Shown one piece after another: positions 7,936 through 16,295 of a stretch of DNA of 64,000 nucleotides. The notes below the pieces were generated by a model. The model worked only from the letters and a program-made list of their open reading frames with translations, searched no databases and had not been told where the DNA came from. How positions within the stretch are numbered: position 1 is the stretch's first letter; every line of letters begins with the position of its first letter. The stretch is from Antribacter gilvus. Its GTDB lineage: Bacteria; Actinomycetota; Actinomycetes; Actinomycetales; Cellulomonadaceae. Made by a program: the position numbers and the translations under genes. Where the stretch lies: contig NZ_QXTH01000003.1 in the NCBI RefSeq assembly GCF_003946865.1, positions 310,001 to 374,000 of the forward strand. Direction: 5' to 3'.

Positions 7936-10692
7936 ATGAGATTCCGTCCAGCGCTCGCGACCCTTGCCGGGTTCGGGCTCGTCGCCTCCGGGCTGGGAGT
8001 CGCCGCCGCCGTCGCGGCCACGCCCAGCGCCACGAGCACAGCCACAGCGGCAACGACCGACTACGAGTGGGGCAACGTCGAGATCGTCGGCGGCGGGTTC
8101 GTCCCCGGCCTCGTCTACAGCCAGGGCGAGTCGGGCCTCGTCTACGCCCGCACCGACGTCGGCGGCGCGTACCGCCTCGACCCCGCCACCCAGCGGTGGG
8201 TCCCGCTGCTCGACCACGTCGGCTGGGGCGACTGGGGCCACAGCGGCGTCCTCAGCATCGCCGCCGACCCGGTGAACACGAACAAGGTGTACGCCGCAGT
8301 CGGCTCGTACACGAACTCCTGGGACCCGAACAACGGCGCGATCCTTCGCAGCAGCGACCGCGGCGAGACCTGGCAGAAGACCGGCCTGCCCTTCAAGGTG
8401 GGCGGGAACATGCCGGGTCGCGGCATGGGCGAGCGCCTCATGGTCGACCCCAACGACAACCGCGTCGTCTACTTCGGCACGGAGGGCGGCAACGGCCTCT
8501 GGCGCAGCACCGACAGCGGCGTCACCTGGTCCAAGGTCGCGAGCTTCCCCAACCCGGGCAACTACGTGCAGGACCCCGCCGACCCCAACGGCTACCTCAC
8601 CTCCAACCAGGGTGTGGTGTGGGTCGTCTTCGACCCGAGGACCGGTAGCGCCGGCTCGCGCACGCAGACGATCTACGTGGGCGTGGCCGACAAGGAGAAC
8701 AACGTCTACCGCTCCACGAACGGCGGCGCCACGTGGCAGCGCGTCCCCGGCCAGCCGACGGGCTTCATCCCGCACAAGGCGGTCCTCGACGACGAGGGCG
8801 GCCAGCTCTACGTCGCGACGTCGGACACGGGCGGCCCGTACGACGGCGGCAAGGGTGACGTCTGGCGGCTCGACACCGCCACCGGCGTGTGGACGCAGAT
8901 CAGCCCCGTGCCGTCGTCGTCCAGCGACGCCTACTTCGGCTACTCGGGCCTGACGATCGACCGCCAGGACCCCGACACGCTCATGGTCGTGAGCCAGATC
9001 TCCTGGTTCCCGGACATCCAGGTCTTCCGCAGCACCGACCGTGGCGCCACCTGGACCCAGATCTGGGACTGGGCCGGCTACCCGAGCCGCACGCTCCGCT
9101 ACTCGCTGGACACCGCGGGCTCCCCGTGGCTCGACTTCGGCAAGCAGGCCACGCCGCCGGAGACCAGCCCCAAGCTCGGCTGGATGACCGAGGCGTTCGA
9201 GATCGACCCGTTCAACTCGAACAAGTTCATGTACGGCACGGGCGCGACCATCTACGGCGGGAGCAACCTCACCGCGTGGGACACCGGCGGCACCGTGAAC
9301 ATCTCGGTCAAGGCCCAGGGCCTCGAGGAGACGGCGGTGCAGGACCTCGCGGCGCCTCCCGGGGCGGTCGACCTGGTCTCCGGCATGTATGACATCGGCG
9401 GCTTCGTCCACGACGACATCAACACCGTGCCCAGCAAGTACCACTACTCCCAGCCGTACCACGGCGGGGTCCTCAGCGTGGACTTCGCCGAGCTCGCCCC
9501 CGCCACGATGGTGCGCGCGGGCAACGGCGGTGACACGGACTCCCACCTGGGTGTCTCCACCTCGAACGGCGGCTCGTGGTGGGCGGCCCAGCAGCCGGCC
9601 GGCGTCACGGGGGCCGGGACGGTCGCGGTCAACGCGGACGGGTCGCGCATCCTCTGGAGCCCCGAGGGCGCGGGCGTGCACGTCTCCACGACGCTCGGCT
9701 CCTCGTGGACCGCGTCGACGGGCGTGCCCGCCGGCGCCAAGGTCGAGGCCGACCGCCAGGACCCGCAGACCTTCTACGCGTTCCACCAGGGCACGTTCTA
9801 CCGGTCCACGAACGGGGGTGCGTCGTTCACGGCGTCGTCCGCCGCGGGTCTTCCGGCGTCGGGCCCGGTGAAGTTCGCGGCGGTGCCCGGCCGTGCCGGC
9901 GACGTCTGGCTCGCCGGCGGCGAGACCGACGGCACCTACGGCATGTGGCGCTCGACCGACCGCGGGGCGACCTTCACGAAGTTCGCCGCGGTCCAGGAGG
10001 GCGACGTCGTCGGCTTCGGCAAGGCGGCCCCCGGCCGCACGTACCCGGCGGTGTACACGTCGTCGAAGATCGGCGGGGTCCGGGGCATCTTCCGGTCCGA
10101 CGACGCCGGTGCCACCTGGGTCCGCATCAACGACGACGAGCACCAGTTCGCGTGGACCGGCAACGCCATCACGGGTGACCCGGACGTCTACGGGCGGGTG
10201 TACCTCGGGACCAACGGCCGCGGCATCGTGGTGGGCGACTTCACCGGGACGGCTCCTTCGCCGACGGCGAGCCCGATGCCGTCCGTGAGTCCGTCGCCCT
10301 CCGTGACGCCTACCCCGACGGACTACCCGTCGCTCCCGAACCCGACGGAGTCGCCCACGGCCGGCCCGACCCCGGCCCCGGTGATCTCCTGCACCGCGAC
10401 GTTCAAGCAGACCGGCAGCTGGCCCGGCGGCTTCCAGGGCGAGGTGACCGTGAAGAACACGGGCACCACGGCCGTGCAGGCCTGGCGGCTGGCGTGGACC
10501 TTCGGCGCCGGCACGACGATCCAGAGCGCCTGGGGTGCGGACGTGACCCAGACGGGGACGTCGGTCCTGGCGAAGGCGCCGTCCTGGGCGCAGAACCTGG
10601 CTCCCGGCGCCTCGGCGACCATCGGGTTCGTCGGCGGGACCTCCGGGACCCCGGCCGCGAGCGGCTTCACGCTCAACGGGAAGGTGTGCTGA
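7936..10692 (+). CDS. Secreted xyloglucanase, GH74 with C-terminal CBM2
   Basis: A 918-residue secreted enzyme that should cleave the beta-1,4-glucan backbone of xyloglucan. Domain order: signal peptide (residues 1 to about 28), twin seven-bladed propeller GH74 (about 40-770), Pro/Ser/Thr linker (772-815) and family 2 carbohydrate-binding module (819-918) bounded by Cys residues. Catalytic Asp candidates are Asp74 in ARTDVGGAYR and Asp486 in MYDIGGFVHDD, spaced as in characterised GH74 enzymes. BNR-like SxDxGxTW repeats recur through the propellers. AAGGAG lies 9 nt before the ATG. It is monocistronic, with LacI-like operators upstream and a hairpin downstream. Other GH74 activities (oligoxyloglucan reducing-end-specific) remain possible. 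Confidence 0.95.
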   Translation: MRFRPALATLAGFGLVASGLGVAAAVAATPSATSTATAATTDYEWGNVEIVGGGFVPGLVYSQGESGLVYARTDVGGAYRLDPATQRWVPLLDHVGWGDWGHSGVLSIAADPVNTNKVYAAVGSYTNSWDPNNGAILRSSDRGETWQKTGLPFKVGGNMPGRGMGERLMVDPNDNRVVYFGTEGGNGLWRSTDSGVTWSKVASFPNPGNYVQDPADPNGYLTSNQGVVWVVFDPRTGSAGSRTQTIYVGVADKENNVYRSTNGGATWQRVPGQPTGFIPHKAVLDDEGGQLYVATSDTGGPYDGGKGDVWRLDTATGVWTQISPVPSSSSDAYFGYSGLTIDRQDPDTLMVVSQISWFPDIQVFRSTDRGATWTQIWDWAGYPSRTLRYSLDTAGSPWLDFGKQATPPETSPKLGWMTEAFEIDPFNSNKFMYGTGATIYGGSNLTAWDTGGTVNISVKAQGLEETAVQDLAAPPGAVDLVSGMYDIGGFVHDDINTVPSKYHYSQPYHGGVLSVDFAELAPATMVRAGNGGDTDSHLGVSTSNGGSWWAAQQPAGVTGAGTVAVNADGSRILWSPEGAGVHVSTTLGSSWTASTGVPAGAKVEADRQDPQTFYAFHQGTFYRSTNGGASFTASSAAGLPASGPVKFAAVPGRAGDVWLAGGETDGTYGMWRSTDRGATFTKFAAVQEGDVVGFGKAAPGRTYPAVYTSSKIGGVRGIFRSDDAGATWVRINDDEHQFAWTGNAITGDPDVYGRVYLGTNGRGIVVGDFTGTAPSPTASPMPSVSPSPSVTPTPTDYPSLPNPTESPTAGPTPAPVISCTATFKQTGSWPGGFQGEVTVKNTGTTAVQAWRLAWTFGAGTTIQSAWGADVTQTGTSVLAKAPSWAQNLAPGASATIGFVGGTSGTPAASGFTLNGKVC

Positions 10693-10704
10693 CCCGCGGG
10701 ACGT

Positions 10705-10774
10705 GAACGCGCCAGACTGCTTCCAGGATCGTCTACGAGTCGGTAGGCGGACCTGGGAGCAGTCTGGCGCGTTC
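10705..10774. repeat. 70-nt intergenic hairpin after the xyloglucanase gene
   Basis: Perfect 16-bp arms (10705-10720 and 10759-10774, GAACGCGCCAGACTGC) continue inward with seven more pairs, one of them G-T, giving a 23-bp stem around a 24-nt centre that can fold again (CTAC with GTAG). It begins 12 bases after the stop codon, so it may act as the terminator, but it is far longer than termination needs and looks like a dispersed palindromic element. Confidence 0.8.
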
Positions 10775-11083
10775 GCCACGTGGGGCCCCGAGCGGCCTCC
10801 ACATCCCTCCCCGGCGCCGGGTGAACCGGGCTGTGGCCTCCGTCACCTGCGTGTCGCAGCGCGCCGCGCCGCGGCCCCGCCACGGCCGCGACCCGAATCG
10901 GTAGGCACCCGCACGAAACGGCCAAGGCGACGCGCCGGTGCCCAGGATTCCTCCACCGCTTCTTTGCCTGAATGACCTGCATCTTGACCGGAACCACGCG
11001 CGCGTCCCAGTCGTTTTCCCAGGAGAAGTGGAGGGAAGTGGAGTAGCGTGGAGCGCGCGGGAGCCCGAGGGGAGGTGCGAGCC
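10775..11083 (+). promoter_or_regulatory. mraZ (dcw) promoter region
   Basis: This noncoding stretch precedes mraZ and holds the dcw promoter region. A relatively AT-richer segment with TTTTCCC lies at about 11013-11020, just before the MraZ boxes. Specific -35/-10 hexamers could not be assigned with confidence. No protein-coding gene was recognised between the hairpin and mraZ. Confidence 0.5.
11028..11053 (+). promoter_or_regulatory. MraZ operator: three GTGGAG boxes at 10-bp spacing
   Basis: GTGGAG occurs at 11028-11033, 11038-11043 and 11048-11053, exactly one helical turn apart, 31 bp before the mraZ start. MraZ is a ring-shaped AbrB-like protein known in other bacteria to bind short direct repeats with this periodicity before its own gene, so autoregulation of the cluster is the likely purpose. 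Confidence 0.85.
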
Positions 11084-11557
11084 GTGGACACAACGACATC
11101 AGGGGTGTTCGCCGGCTCGGGCCTGCTGCTCGGCACGTACACCCCGAAGCTCGACGAGAAGGGTCGGTTGATCCTTCCCGCCAAGTTCCGGGGTCGTCTT
11201 GCGTCCGGGCTCGTCATGACCCGAGGGCAGGAGCGGTGTCTGTTCCTGCTGCCGATGGACCAGTTCCAGCGGATGTACGAGCAGATCAGTCAGGCGCCGG
11301 TCACCAACCGGCAGGCGCGTGACTACCTGCGGATGTTCCTGTCGGGCGCCAGCGACGAGGTGCCCGACAAGCAGGGCCGGATCGGTATCCCGGCCCCGCT
11401 GCGGGAGTACGCAGGGCTGGAGCGCGATGTCGCCGTGATCGGGGTCGGCACCCGGGTGGAGGTCTGGGACGCGGACGCCTGGACCACCTACCAGCAGGAG
11501 AAGGAGTCCGACTACGCCGAGACCGCGGAGGAGATGTTTCCCGGGATCGGATTCTGA
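11084..11557 (+). CDS. mraZ: Transcriptional regulator MraZ
   Basis: A 157-residue MraZ, first gene of the dcw cluster. It has two AbrB/SpoVT-like halves; the family motif [22 protein letters not shown] is present in the first half (its central part [11 protein letters not shown] being the most conserved) and the [17 protein letters not shown] repeat marks the second. GTG 11084 is chosen because GGGGAGG sits 8 nt upstream; translation from GTG 11048 would place the start inside the operator repeats. The N-terminus is about 13 residues longer than typical MFLGTY starts. It lies immediately after the triple GTGGAG operator and 144 bases before rsmH. Confidence 0.95.
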   Translation: MDTTTSGVFAGSGLLLGTYTPKLDEKGRLILPAKFRGRLASGLVMTRGQERCLFLLPMDQFQRMYEQISQAPVTNRQARDYLRMFLSGASDEVPDKQGRIGIPAPLREYAGLERDVAVIGVGTRVEVWDADAWTTYQQEKESDYAETAEEMFPGIGF

Positions 11558-11701
11558 CGAGCAGCCGCCGGGTCCGCCCGGTGAGGCCTCCTCCCGCAAG
11601 GGTCCGGCACACTTCCCCGGTGCCGGAAAGGAGCGGAGGGAGACCTGACCGGACGGGCCGGCAGGCCGGGAACCACGACGACGCACAGGAAGGAGGGGCA
11701 C

Positions 11702-12700
11702 ATGGACGAGACGCCGGACCGTGACACGCGCGACCGTCACCTGCCCGTCCTCCTGCAGCGCTGCGTCGACCTCCTGGCGCCGGGCCTCTCCGAGCCGGGC
11801 TCCGTGCTGGTGGACTGCACGCTCGGGATGGGCGGCCACACCGAGGCCGTGCTCGAGCAGCTCCCGCACGCCCGTGTCCTCGGCATCGACCGCGACCCGC
11901 AGGCGCTGCGGCTCGCGGGCGCACGCCTGGAGCGTTTCGGCGACCGGTTCACCCCGGTCCACGCGGTGTACGACGAGATCGGCGCCGTCGTGGCCGAGCA
12001 CGCGAGCGGCAGCGTCCAGGGCGTCCTCATGGACCTGGGCGTGAGCTCGCTGCAGCTCGACGAGACGGAGCGCGGCTTCGCGTACGCGCAGGACGCGCCG
12101 CTCGACATGCGGATGGACCCGACCCGCGGCCTCACGGCGGCGGACGTGCTCAACACGTACGACGTGCGCGACCTGGCCCGGATCCTGCGCGAGTACGGCG
12201 AGGAGCGGTTCGCGCCGAAGATCGCGCGAGCCATCGTCCGGCGACGCGAGGAGCGGCCGTGGGTGCGGAGCGGCGAGCTCGTCGACCTGCTGCGCGCGAC
12301 GATCCCCGCGGCCACGCGCAAGACCGGCGGCCACCCCGGCAAGCGCACCTTCCAGGCGCTGCGCATCGAGGTGAACGGCGAGCTGGAGGTCCTGGAACGC
12401 GCGGTCCCCGCGGCGATCGAGGCGCTCGCCGTGGGCGGCCGGATCGTCGTGGAGTCCTACCACTCGCTGGAGGACCGCATCGTGAAGCGCGCGATCGCGC
12501 GCGGGATCGTGTCGAGCGCCCCGCCGGGCCTGCCGGTGGAGCCGGAGACGCACAAGCCGTACCTCGAGGCCCTGACCCGTGGCGCCGAGGAGGCGGACGC
12601 AGAAGAGCTGGGACGCAACCCGCGCTCGGCGTCGGTCCGCCTGCGTGCGGCCCGCCGGGTACGACCTACACCTGACCACATGAGGGAGGACCGACGATGA
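11702..12700 (+). CDS. rsmH: 16S rRNA (cytosine1402-N4)-methyltransferase
   Basis: RsmH (MraW) of 332 residues methylates N4 of C1402 in 16S rRNA in the decoding centre. The SAM-binding motif is [16 protein letters not shown] near residues 37-52, followed by the conserved [12 protein letters not shown] and [15 protein letters not shown] segments; [11 protein letters not shown] and [14 protein letters not shown] are later family motifs. AAGGAGGGG precedes ATG 11702. Its stop overlaps the start of the ftsL-like gene by ATGA, so expression is probably coupled. Confidence 0.97.
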   Translation: MDETPDRDTRDRHLPVLLQRCVDLLAPGLSEPGSVLVDCTLGMGGHTEAVLEQLPHARVLGIDRDPQALRLAGARLERFGDRFTPVHAVYDEIGAVVAEHASGSVQGVLMDLGVSSLQLDETERGFAYAQDAPLDMRMDPTRGLTAADVLNTYDVRDLARILREYGEERFAPKIARAIVRRREERPWVRSGELVDLLRATIPAATRKTGGHPGKRTFQALRIEVNGELEVLERAVPAAIEALAVGGRIVVESYHSLEDRIVKRAIARGIVSSAPPGLPVEPETHKPYLEALTRGAEEADAEELGRNPRSASVRLRAARRVRPTPDHMREDRR

Positions 12701-13140
12701 GCGCAGAGCGCGCCCAGGCGCCCCTCCGGGCACCGCACAGGGCGGACCGCCCGGCCGAGGCACCCCGTAGCCGCCGGCCTGGCCTCACCGCGATCACCGG
12801 CGGCGCGTCGTACCGGCGCGGCCGCTTCGACGCGGTGCGTGCCCCGCTGCACGCCACGTCACGCGTGCCGTTCGTCGTGCTCTGCGCGACGCTCCTCCTG
12901 GGTTCCCTGATCGCCGTGCTGATCCTGAACACCACGCTCGCCCGCGGCTCGTACGAGATGTCGCGGCTGCAGCGGGACGTGGGCCAGACGGCCCAGGACG
13001 TCCAGGGCCTCCAGGAGTCGCTGCGCCAGGCGGAGTCCACGCTGGACGACCGCGCCCGTGCGCTCGGCATGGTCCCGGCGGAGAACCCCACCATGGTCAG
13101 CGTCGAGACGGGCGAGGTGGTGACGGGGGCCACCCCGTGA
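12697..13140 (+). CDS. ftsL: FtsL-like division membrane protein
   Basis: A 147-residue bitopic protein in the canonical ftsL position between rsmH and ftsI. A basic, Pro-rich cytoplasmic tail of about 55 residues is followed by one membrane span ([21 protein letters not shown], about residues 57-77) and a coiled-coil-prone periplasmic segment ([21 protein letters not shown]) ending in the [10 protein letters not shown] motif seen in actinobacterial FtsL. FtsL with FtsB/DivIC recruits and activates the FtsW-FtsI synthase. Sequence conservation is low in this family, so the assignment rests on position and topology. It overlaps both neighbours (ATGA before, GTGA after). Confidence 0.88.
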   Translation: MSAERAQAPLRAPHRADRPAEAPRSRRPGLTAITGGASYRRGRFDAVRAPLHATSRVPFVVLCATLLLGSLIAVLILNTTLARGSYEMSRLQRDVGQTAQDVQGLQESLRQAESTLDDRARALGMVPAENPTMVSVETGEVVTGATP

Positions 13141-15494
13141 CGGGCACCGAGCCTCGTCGCGGTCAGGGTCGTCCCGCACCGGACGGTCCGACGTCGGCAC
13201 GCGCCTCGGGCGGCCGCCCCACCCCGGGAACGGGGCGGGGCGGCCGGCCCGCGCCCGCGCCCGCGAAGAAGGTACCGGCGAAGAAAGCGCCCGCGAACGG
13301 TGCTCCGGCGAGGAAGGCTCCGGCCCGCGACGCCCCGCAGCAGGGTGCGCCCGCGAAGCGCGCCCCGGCGCAGGGGGCGCCGCGTTCGGGGGCCTCCAGG
13401 ACCCCCACCACGAAGGGCACCCCGAGGGCCGCGGGCGCACAGCCGCGCAGCTCGTCCGCCGCGAGCCCCGGGACGAGCCGCACCCGGGTGACGAGGACGC
13501 CCGAGCCGGCCGACCGGCGCCCTTCCCCCACGAAGCGTCCTCGCTCCGCTGCGGGTCTTCGCGGGGACCCCGAAGGGCGTCGGACCTCCGCGACCGGCAA
13601 GGCCGCACCCGCGCGAGGTCAGGCCCGCGCCACCGGTCGCACCGCGCAGCCTGCCGCCCGGATGGGGCTCCAGGCCCCGCCGCGCCGGCCCGCGCCGTCG
13701 CGCCGCCGGGTCGCCCGGCCGACGCCGCGGCTGCGCCGTCCCGGGAACCCCGACGTGCGCCAGCGCTGGCTCATCGGGCTGGCGGCGCTGGTGGTGCTGC
13801 TGTTCGTCGGCCGGCTGGTGCAGGTGCAGGTCTTCCTGGGGCCGGCGCTCGCGCAGGACGCCCAGGAGAAGCGACTCGCGACGACGGTGACACCCGCGCA
13901 CCGCGGCGACATCACCGACGTGAACGGCGTGGTGCTCGCCACCTCGGTGGACCGCTACACCGTGGTGGCCGACCAGAGGTCGATCCAGAGCTTCAGCGGC
14001 CACAACCGTGTCGACGCCGACGGGCAGCCCGTCCAGGACGGTGCCCTGGGCATCGCGCAGCTGCTCGGGCCCGTGCTCGGGACCCCCAAGGCGGAGCTCG
14101 CCGCCAAGCTCAGCGGCGACTCCGGCTACGTGGTGCTCGCCCCGAGGGTGGTGCCCGAGGTCCAGCGCGCCATCGCCGACCTGCGGATCCGTGCCTACGT
14201 GCGCACGGACCTCGTGTCGCAGCGGGCGTACCCGTCGGGCACGGTGGCCGGCTCGCTCGTGGGCTACATCGACGCCGAGACCCAGTCGGGCCAGGGCGGC
14301 GTCGAGAAGGCGTACGACGACGTGCTCGCCGGAGAGGCGGGGTCCGTGACGTTCGAGCAGAGCCGCGACGGCCAGCAGATCCCGACCGGCGACCAGGAGA
14401 CCGTGCTCGCGGTGCCGGGGCAGGACGTGCGCCTCACGCTGGTGCACGACGTCCAGTGGAAGGCCCAGGACTCCATCGACCAGGCGGTGTCCGCGACGGG
14501 CGCCGAGTACGGCGTCGTCGTGGTGCAGGACGTGCGGACGGGCGAGATGGTGGCGCTCGCGGACTCCGGGTCCGTGGACCCGAACGACCGCACCACCGAC
14601 CGCGTGGCCGAGGGGTCGCGCGCGGTGAAGGACCTGTTCGAGCCGGGGTCGACGGGCAAGGTCATCACCATGGCCGCCGCGCTCGAACGGGGGTACTGGA
14701 CGCCCGAGAGCCAGTTCACCGTGCCCGACAGGTACACGGCGTCCAGCGGGCAGACGTTCCGCGACTCGCACGACCACCCCGTCCAGCAGCTGACGCTCAC
14801 GGGCATCCTGGCGGAGTCGTCGAACACCGGCACCGTGATGGTGGGGGAGAAGATCCCGGTGCAGGTGCGGTACGACTACCTGCGCAAGTTCGGGTTCGGC
14901 GAGGTGTCCGGGCTCGGGCTGCCGGGAGAGTCGAAGGGCCTCCTGAGCCCCGCGGAGTCGTGGGACGCCCGCACCAAGGACGTCGTGCTCTTCGGGCAGG
15001 GCGTGTCCGTCAACGCGATCCAGGCCACCTCCGTGTTCTCCACCGTGGCCAACGGCGGCGTGCGGATGGCGCCCACGCTGCTCGAGGGCACGGTCGCCGC
15101 GGACGGCACGCTGGTCCCGGCCGAGCGCCCGTCCGGGAAGCGGGTGGTCTCCGAGGAGACCGCCGGCACGCTGCTGCACATGATGGAGTCCGTGGTCGAC
15201 GGCGGCACGGGGAGCGACGCGGCGGTCCCCGGGTACCGGGTGGCCGGCAAGACCGGGACCGCGCAGCTGTGGCTGGACAACGGCGGCGTCACGTTCGTGT
15301 CGTCGTTCATCGGCGTGGCCCCGGCCGAGGACCCGAGGTACACGGTGTCCGTGTTCCTCAAGAGCCCGCGCACGTCGATCTTCGGTGGCGAGGTGGCGGC
15401 CCCGGTGTTCCGGGACGTCATGGGCTTCACGCTGCAGAAGATGGACGTGCCGCCGTCGAGGGAGCCGTACACCCCGCTGCCGACGACCTGGTGA
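13137..15494 (+). CDS. ftsI: Division-specific penicillin-binding protein (FtsI/PbpB)
   Basis: A 785-residue class B PBP that crosslinks septal peptidoglycan. A 210-residue basic, Ala/Pro/Lys-rich cytoplasmic extension with PAKKAPA-type repeats is followed by a single span (about 211-231), the dimerisation domain and the transpeptidase domain with Ser505 in the SxxK motif (STGK), the SSN motif at 561-563 and the KTG motif from Lys705. GTG 13137 overlaps the ftsL stop. Residues about 131-147 are encoded by a palindromic repeat that also occurs in the dppC-like gene (listed separately). It ends the first dcw block; the next dcw gene, murE, lies 13 kb away. Confidence 0.96.
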   Translation: MTGTEPRRGQGRPAPDGPTSARASGGRPTPGTGRGGRPAPAPAKKVPAKKAPANGAPARKAPARDAPQQGAPAKRAPAQGAPRSGASRTPTTKGTPRAAGAQPRSSSAASPGTSRTRVTRTPEPADRRPSPTKRPRSAAGLRGDPEGRRTSATGKAAPARGQARATGRTAQPAARMGLQAPPRRPAPSRRRVARPTPRLRRPGNPDVRQRWLIGLAALVVLLFVGRLVQVQVFLGPALAQDAQEKRLATTVTPAHRGDITDVNGVVLATSVDRYTVVADQRSIQSFSGHNRVDADGQPVQDGALGIAQLLGPVLGTPKAELAAKLSGDSGYVVLAPRVVPEVQRAIADLRIRAYVRTDLVSQRAYPSGTVAGSLVGYIDAETQSGQGGVEKAYDDVLAGEAGSVTFEQSRDGQQIPTGDQETVLAVPGQDVRLTLVHDVQWKAQDSIDQAVSATGAEYGVVVVQDVRTGEMVALADSGSVDPNDRTTDRVAEGSRAVKDLFEPGSTGKVITMAAALERGYWTPESQFTVPDRYTASSGQTFRDSHDHPVQQLTLTGILAESSNTGTVMVGEKIPVQVRYDYLRKFGFGEVSGLGLPGESKGLLSPAESWDARTKDVVLFGQGVSVNAIQATSVFSTVANGGVRMAPTLLEGTVAADGTLVPAERPSGKRVVSEETAGTLLHMMESVVDGGTGSDAAVPGYRVAGKTGTAQLWLDNGGVTFVSSFIGVAPAEDPRYTVSVFLKSPRTSIFGGEVAAPVFRDVMGFTLQKMDVPPSREPYTPLPTTW
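13526..13577. repeat. Intragenic palindromic element, copy 1 (within ftsI)
   Basis: A 52-bp segment with 46 identities to 22895-22946; the first 20 bases (CCCCACGAAGCGTCCTCGCT) are identical. It contains inverted arms near GTCCTCGC and GCGGGGAC and lies in the disordered cytoplasmic extension of FtsI. Here it is read in the frame ACG-AAG-CGT (Thr-Lys-Arg). Confidence 0.8.
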
Positions 15495-15519
15495 CTTCAC
15501 CCCGCGCGGCCGCCCGCCG

Positions 15520-16197
15520 TCAGGCCAGCGGCCTCGCCCGCTGCGCCCCCGCAAGCGTCGCTGCCAGGATCGCCTCGATCGCGAACGCGGTCGTGTCGGC
15601 GAGGTCCACGGCCTCGGGGTCGAGCAGCCACTGCACCTGGAGGCCGTCCATCACGCCGATGACGGCGCTCGCGGCCCGGTCGAGGTCGGCGTCGGGGATC
15701 TCGAAGCCGTCCTCGCCCCCGGCGGCGACGCGCTCGTCCACGACCTCCCGCAGCGCCTGCGCGATGTCTGCCCGCAGCCCGGTGAAGCGCTGGGTCACCC
15801 AGGGGGCCGCGGGGTGCCCGTCGGTCACGGACTCCCCGGTCAGGACGGAGTAGGCCTGCACGATGCCGCGCCGGTCGGCGTTGATGCGCGCGGTCTTGAC
15901 GAGGTGCCGGAACAGGTCGAGCCCGCCGGGGATGTGCTTGCCCTCGAGGTGCTCCACGTCCACCCGGTCGCGGTACTCCAGCACCTCCCACAGCAGCTTG
16001 TCCTTGCTGCCGAAGTGGTGGAGCACGCCCGCGTGGGTGATTCCCACCTGCTCGGCGACGTCCACGAGCGAGCCCGCGTGGTACCCCTTCGAGCCGAACA
16101 CGCGCGTGGCCGCACGCAGGATCTCCTCCCTGCGCTGCGCCCGCGCGGGGCGCGCGGGACGCGTACGAGGGGGTGCCGGTGTCGTCGCGTCTGCCAT
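15520..16197 (-). CDS. TetR/AcrR-family transcriptional regulator
   Basis: A 225-residue TetR regulator. The N-terminal helix-turn-helix is typical (REEILRAATRVFGSKGYHAG, then VDVAEQVGITHAGVLHHFGSKDKLL); the C-terminal half is the ligand-binding, dimerising domain with no motif that reveals the ligand. It converges on ftsI with 25 bases between stops and diverges from the GH3 gene across a 98-base region containing a near-perfect 22-bp palindrome, so it very likely represses the GH3-ABC operon and itself. A beta-glucoside or oligosaccharide inducer is an inference from the neighbouring genes. Confidence 0.92.
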   Translation of the reverse strand: MADATTPAPPRTRPARPARAQRREEILRAATRVFGSKGYHAGSLVDVAEQVGITHAGVLHHFGSKDKLLWEVLEYRDRVDVEHLEGKHIPGGLDLFRHLVKTARINADRRGIVQAYSVLTGESVTDGHPAAPWVTQRFTGLRADIAQALREVVDERVAAGGEDGFEIPDADLDRAASAVIGVMDGLQVQWLLDPEAVDLADTTAFAIEAILAATLAGAQRARPLA

Positions 16198-16222
16198 GTG
16201 GCTACGATACTGCCCCGACGGG

Positions 16223-16244
16223 ACTTACTAACTGGTAAGTAAGT
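16223..16244. promoter_or_regulatory. TetR-type operator in the divergent promoter region
   Basis: A 22-bp palindrome with 9 of 11 complementary pairs: ACTTACT at 16223-16229, AGTAAGT at 16238-16244, with inner AC/GT pairs matched as well. It lies midway between the TetR start (16197) and the GH3 start (16296), the usual place for a shared operator. Confidence 0.85.
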
Positions 16245-16295
16245 GTGGTTCAATCGTGCCTGCCACACCGTCCGTAGTCGAACGGAGTTCATCGC

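Noticed and set aside
10703-10975. Small gene starting at the hairpin after the xyloglucanase
   Set aside because: Its first residues come from the palindrome and the same peptide pattern appears on the other strand; no ribosome binding site.
12666-15554. 962-codon minus-strand frame opposite ftsL and ftsI
   Set aside because: Mirror frame of the real genes with no domain, signal or codon-usage support.
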